Assembly: GCA_002352205.1 (NCBI GenBank)
Contig: DEHZ01000004.1
Location: 22,802-86,801, forward strand
Length of the DNA stretch: 64,000 nt
Direction: 5' to 3'
Source: Flavobacterium sp. UBA2787
GTDB taxonomy: Bacteria > Bacteroidota > Bacteroidia > Flavobacteriales > Flavobacteriaceae
Positions 60,598-64,000 of this stretch are shown in pieces. The notes under the pieces were generated by a model. That model made no database searches and was not told the origin of the DNA. It was given only the letters and a program-made list of their open reading frames with translations. Each line of letters opens with the position of its first letter. Position 1 is the stretch's first letter. The translations under genes and the position numbers were made by a program.

Positions 60598-61386
60598 ATG
60601 CACACAAATTTACGAACGGTAAATGTTACTCGCTACATTACCCCTTTGCGAGAAGGTGGTTCTTTGCCTGCTTTGGCCGAAGCCGATGATGATTTTAATT
60701 ATGTTTTAAAATTTCGAGGTGCGGGTCACGGTGTGAAAGCGTTGATTGCTGAATTTTTGGGCGGTCAAATTGCTCGTTTTTTAGGTTTACCGGTTCCAGA
60801 ATTAGTTTTTGCAACGCTTGATGAAGCCTTTGGAAGAACTGAAGGTGATGAGGAAATTCAGGATTTATTGCAAGGTAGTCAAGGTCTGAATTTAGGTTTG
60901 CATTTTCTTTCGGGAGCATTGACTTATGATGCGGCTGTGAATGATTGTGATGCACTTTTGGCATCCAAAATTGTTTGGCTAGATGCGTATATCACCAATG
61001 TTGACCGCACTTTTAAGAACACCAACTTATTGATTTGGAAAAAAGAACTGTGGTTGATTGACCACGGTGCTGCTTTTTATTTTCATCATTCGTGGGATAA
61101 TTGGAAAACAACTGCATTGACACCATTTGCTTTGATCAAAGACCATGTTTTATTACCAAAAGCCACTCGTTTGGAGGAAGTTAATGCCGAATTTACATCC
61201 AAATTAAATGATACTGTTTTACGTGAAATTGTAAATCAAATTCCGGAAGATTGGTTACTTTGGGAAGATCAAGCAATAACACCCACTGAAATAAAAGAAG
61301 TTTATTTTCAATTTTTGTCCATTCGATTGGCAAATGCGTCAATATTTTTAAAACAAGCACAAGATGTCCGCACCACACTTATATGA
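60598..61386 (+). CDS. HipA-like kinase domain protein
   Basis: The 262-residue protein matches the single-domain HipA-like family (HipA_2): YVLKFRGAGHGVKALIAEFLGGQIARFLGLPVPE near 37-70, EIQDLLQGSQGLNLGLHFL, the catalytic-loop-like IVWLDAYITNVDRTFKNTNLL and the metal-binding LWLIDHGAA. These are the kinase residues expected for ATP and Mg binding. It lacks the N-terminal domain of toxin HipA. Its end overlaps the DUF3037 gene by 23 bp, so they form a coupled pair. Its target is unknown. Confidence 0.82.
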   Translation: MHTNLRTVNVTRYITPLREGGSLPALAEADDDFNYVLKFRGAGHGVKALIAEFLGGQIARFLGLPVPELVFATLDEAFGRTEGDEEIQDLLQGSQGLNLGLHFLSGALTYDAAVNDCDALLASKIVWLDAYITNVDRTFKNTNLLIWKKELWLIDHGAAFYFHHSWDNWKTTALTPFALIKDHVLLPKATRLEEVNAEFTSKLNDTVLREIVNQIPEDWLLWEDQAITPTEIKEVYFQFLSIRLANASIFLKQAQDVRTTLI

Positions 61387-61747
61387 GTACGCCGTAATTC
61401 GCGTTGTACCGAGGGTGGAACGTGAGGAATTCATTAATATTGGTTTGATGGTTTTTTGCAAACATCAAAAATATTTGCGGATTCAATATGAAATTCCGAA
61501 TGAAAAAGTTCATTTTTTGGATGCTGAATTTGATTTACCCCAATTAAAAATAAATTTAGAAGCATTTTCAAAAATCTGTTCCGGCAAAAAAGACGGTGGT
61601 CCAATTGCTGCTTTTGATATGGCTGAGCGATTCAGATGGTTAACTGCCGTTAAGAGTTCGAGTATTCAAACATCGAGACCTCATACGGGTTTGAGTTTTG
61701 ATTTGGATTGTACTTTTGAACGATTGTATGCGGAATTGGTTTTGTGA
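61364..61747 (+). CDS. DUF3037 protein, partner of the HipA-like kinase
   Basis: The 127-residue protein begins MSAPHLYEYAVIRVVPRVEREEFINIGLMVF, the typical DUF3037 opening, and ends near RPHTGLSFDLDCTFERLYAEL. ATG at 61364 lies inside the kinase gene. The HipA-like/DUF3037 pairing recurs across bacteria as I remember it, and suggests a substrate, regulator or antitoxin-like role for this protein. None is demonstrated. Confidence 0.83.
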   Translation: MSAPHLYEYAVIRVVPRVEREEFINIGLMVFCKHQKYLRIQYEIPNEKVHFLDAEFDLPQLKINLEAFSKICSGKKDGGPIAAFDMAERFRWLTAVKSSSIQTSRPHTGLSFDLDCTFERLYAELVL

Positions 61748-61787
61748 GTGAATATTTACTCATCTCTTTAAAAATTTAGAATATACT

Positions 61788-62801
61788 ATGACCCCAATCA
61801 AAACAGCCCTCCTAGCCTACGGACTTTCCGGCAAAATTTTTCACGCTCCTTTTTTAGCTACGAATAAAGGTTTTGAATTGTATGCTGTTTTAGAACGAAA
61901 TAATCAAAAAGCGAAGAACGATTTTCCGGATGTGAAAAGTTATGCTTCGTTAGAAGCACTTTTGGCTGATGATTCGATTGAGTTGGTAGTTGTGAATACG
62001 CCCAACAACACGCATTTTGAGTTGGCTAAACAATGTTTACAAGAAAAAAAACATGTTTTGTTAGAAAAACCTGCAACAGCAACACCTGAAGAATTTTTGG
62101 AATTGATGAGGATTGCAAAATCGGTTAACAAACAACTTTTAGTCTATCAAAACCGCCGATGGAGCAGTGATATTTGTGCTGCAAAAGAAATTATAAAATC
62201 AGGAAAACTAGGAAATATTGTTGAAGTTTATTTGCGTTTTGATCGTTTTCGTCCTGACATTAGTGTGAAAGGATTTAAAGAAAATGAATTACCCGGAAGC
62301 GGAATTTTATATGATTTAGGTTCGCATTTAATTGACCAAGCGATTTCAATTTTCGGCAAACCAAAAAAGCATTATGTTCATAAAGGAATGTATCGAAATG
62401 GCACTTTGGTGGATGATTATGCGTTTGTGCATCTTTTATTTGAGAATCAGGTGAATGCTTTTATAACAGTAAGTTTACACGTACTTGATGTTCTACCGGG
62501 AATTGTGATTCACGGCACAAAAGGAAGTTTCATTAAAGATTTTTGTGACGAACAGGAAAATCAGTTGATGGCAGGAATGGCTCCGAATCATCCGAATTTT
62601 GGATTGGAATTGGAAAACAAAGAGGGAAAATTGACTTATGTTGATGAAAATAACAATGTGATTACTGAGCGAGTTCCATCTCAAAAAGGAAATTTTAATG
62701 GTTTATTTGATGAAGTGTATGAATGTATTCGGAATGAAAAATCGTTTTCTGTTAGGAATGAGGAGATTTTGGAGCAGCTAACTATACTCAATACAAAATA
62801 A
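61788..62801 (+). CDS. Gfo/Idh/MocA-family NAD(P)-dependent oxidoreductase
   Basis: The 337-residue protein starts with a Rossmann fold (IKTALLAYGLSGKIFHAPFLATNKGFEL). It carries the family's VVVNTPNNTHFELAKQCLQEKKHVLLEKPATAT motif with the conserved EKP Lys, then YDLGSHLIDQAISIFG, near where the catalytic His is expected. It probably oxidises or reduces a sugar or inositol derivative. No sugar-metabolic neighbours reveal the substrate. Confidence 0.92.
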   Translation: MTPIKTALLAYGLSGKIFHAPFLATNKGFELYAVLERNNQKAKNDFPDVKSYASLEALLADDSIELVVVNTPNNTHFELAKQCLQEKKHVLLEKPATATPEEFLELMRIAKSVNKQLLVYQNRRWSSDICAAKEIIKSGKLGNIVEVYLRFDRFRPDISVKGFKENELPGSGILYDLGSHLIDQAISIFGKPKKHYVHKGMYRNGTLVDDYAFVHLLFENQVNAFITVSLHVLDVLPGIVIHGTKGSFIKDFCDEQENQLMAGMAPNHPNFGLELENKEGKLTYVDENNNVITERVPSQKGNFNGLFDEVYECIRNEKSFSVRNEEILEQLTILNTK

Positions 62802-62816
62802 ATTCAACCAATTTAA

Positions 62817-62845
62817 TTGTAATTTCAAAATAAATTGTAAATTTG
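62817..62845 (+). promoter_or_regulatory. rplS promoter
   Basis: TTG at 62817-62819 and TAAATTTG at 62838-62845, with an 18-nt spacer, fit the consensus. Transcription should begin near 62851, giving a leader of about 70 nt. Confidence 0.7.
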
Positions 62846-62850
62846 CACCC

Positions 62851-62919
62851 ACATTTGGACTAACCTCTGACGATAATCGTGTATGTTGCTCTGATAATCA
62901 CTATTTTAACTTAATTGTT
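62851..62919 (+). promoter_or_regulatory. rplS 5' leader, possible autoregulatory L19 leader
   Basis: The leader contains the palindrome ACGATAATCGT (62870-62880) and a repeated CTCTGA...GATAATC pair. I recall that ribosomal leader RNAs have been proposed upstream of flavobacterial ribosomal-protein genes, possibly including L19. I cannot confirm this without a covariance model. Confidence 0.35.
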
Positions 62920-63270
62920 ATGGCAGATTTAATGAAATTCGTTCAAGACGAATTTGTTACAAAAAAAGACTTTCCGGAATTCGGAGCAGGTGATACTATC
63001 ACTGTTTATTATGAAATTAAAGAGGGTGAAAAAACAAGAACCCAGTTCTTTAAAGGAGTTGTAATTCAAAGAAGAGGATCAGGTGCAACTGAAACCTTTA
63101 CTATCCGTAAAATGTCAGGAGCTGTTGGTGTGGAAAGAATTTTCCCGGTTAACATGCCTGCACTTCAAAAAGTAGAAGTTAACCAAAGAGGTAAAGTTAG
63201 AAGAGCTCGTATTTTCTACTTCAGAGACCTTACAGGTAAAAAAGCAAAAATCAAAGAAAGAAGAAGATAA
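62920..63270 (+). CDS. rplS: 50S ribosomal protein L19
   Basis: L19 sits at the 30S-50S interface. The 116-residue protein has the family pattern: FGAGDTITVYYEIKEGEKTRTQFFKGVVIQRRGSG, TFTIRKMSGAVGVERIFPVNMPALQKVEV and a basic C-terminal RRARIFYFRDLTGKKAKIKERR. It is transcribed alone from its own promoter with a strong terminator. Confidence 0.98.
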   Translation: MADLMKFVQDEFVTKKDFPEFGAGDTITVYYEIKEGEKTRTQFFKGVVIQRRGSGATETFTIRKMSGAVGVERIFPVNMPALQKVEVNQRGKVRRARIFYFRDLTGKKAKIKERRR

Positions 63271-63285
63271 TCAACTTTCTAATCA

Positions 63286-63323
63286 TAAAAAGTCCCGTTT
63301 TGAAATTCAGAACGGGATTTTTT
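63286..63323 (+). terminator. rplS terminator
   Basis: A long stem (aaaaagtcccgttttga with tcagaacgggatttttt, one G-T pair) with a 3-nt loop and T-run lies 16 nt after the stop codon. Confidence 0.88.
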
Positions 63324-63432
63324 ATTTCCGCCAATTTTAACAACTCCTCAATTTTTAATTCATTTTTTGTCAAATTACTAATTTTTATAGTTCAGATTAT
63401 CATATCCATAATTCAATCGTTTTCGTTTGTAG

Positions 63433-64000
<568 letters not shown>

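Overview
The window is an AT-rich chromosomal segment from a member of the Bacteroidota, almost certainly a Flavobacterium-like Flavobacteriaceae. The support is consistent: about ten genes are preceded by the Bacteroidota sigma-A -7 box TAnnTTTG, Shine-Dalgarno sites are rare, one exported protein carries a type IX secretion (T9SS) sorting domain, there are many short Cys-anchored lipoproteins, and families such as DUF4349, DUF5723, LUD and monomeric isocitrate dehydrogenase are present. Most of the window is housekeeping DNA in short operons. I found no insertion sequence, prophage, CRISPR array or rRNA operon.

Layout. 0-5 kb: tRNA-Pro, a secreted histidine phosphatase, a lipoprotein subtilase, an OmpW-like barrel, smpB and an XRE-Fic fusion. 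5-16 kb: a T9SS-exported cyanophycinase-like protein, pcm, mnmE, a DUF4349 lipoprotein, dnaK with a sigma-54-like promoter, a TPR protein and an M14 peptidase. 15.6-18.7 kb: sdaA, whose 3' end is duplicated around an inserted secreted glutaredoxin-like gene, then a K+ channel. 18.7-23 kb (minus): an operon of NhaD, an NTF2-like protein, an Lgt-like membrane protein, a COG1964-type radical SAM enzyme and two tiny paralogous membrane proteins. 23-32 kb: panB, an RluA-type synthase, DUF5723, an aldehyde dehydrogenase, a methyltransferase, LysE/LysR and sucC. 32-41 kb is the most accessory part: orphan lipoproteins, AlkD, an envelope polyamine/ATP-grasp cluster (membrane SpeE-like, UPF0323, YgiC-like, SpeD), then a DUF6193 gene and an unknown lipoprotein framed by cassette-like palindromes. 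41-50 kb: lysA, alkaline phosphatase, putA-type proline dehydrogenase, aroB, speA, a deoxyhypusine-synthase homologue, an Asp/Glu-tailed protein and birA. 50-56 kb: rsfS, ftsH and a phospholipid operon (LUD, cdsA, psd, ACBP, lipoprotein SOD). 56-64 kb: a cyclophilin-FKBP fusion, trmD, a HipA-like/DUF3037 pair, a Gfo/Idh/MocA oxidoreductase, rplS and the start of icd.

How the genes work together. Polyamine chemistry recurs between 35 and 49 kb: arginine decarboxylase, an aminopropyl- or aminobutyl-transfer candidate of the deoxyhypusine-synthase fold, AdoMet decarboxylase, a membrane SpeE-like protein and a glutathionylspermidine-synthetase-like ATP-grasp protein beside lipoproteins. Membrane-lipid chemistry recurs in the cdsA-psd-ACBP operon and, more speculatively, in the Lgt-like/radical SAM operon.

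The strongest candidates for something undescribed are: (1) the Lgt-like + radical SAM + twin micro-membrane-protein operon; (2) the sdaA 3'-end duplication with cargo; (3) a dispersed ~150-170 bp structured repeat present four times in non-coding DNA; and (4) the palindrome-framed single-gene cassettes near 40-41 kb. All functional statements rest on reading the sequence and on remembered family knowledge; no database search was run.
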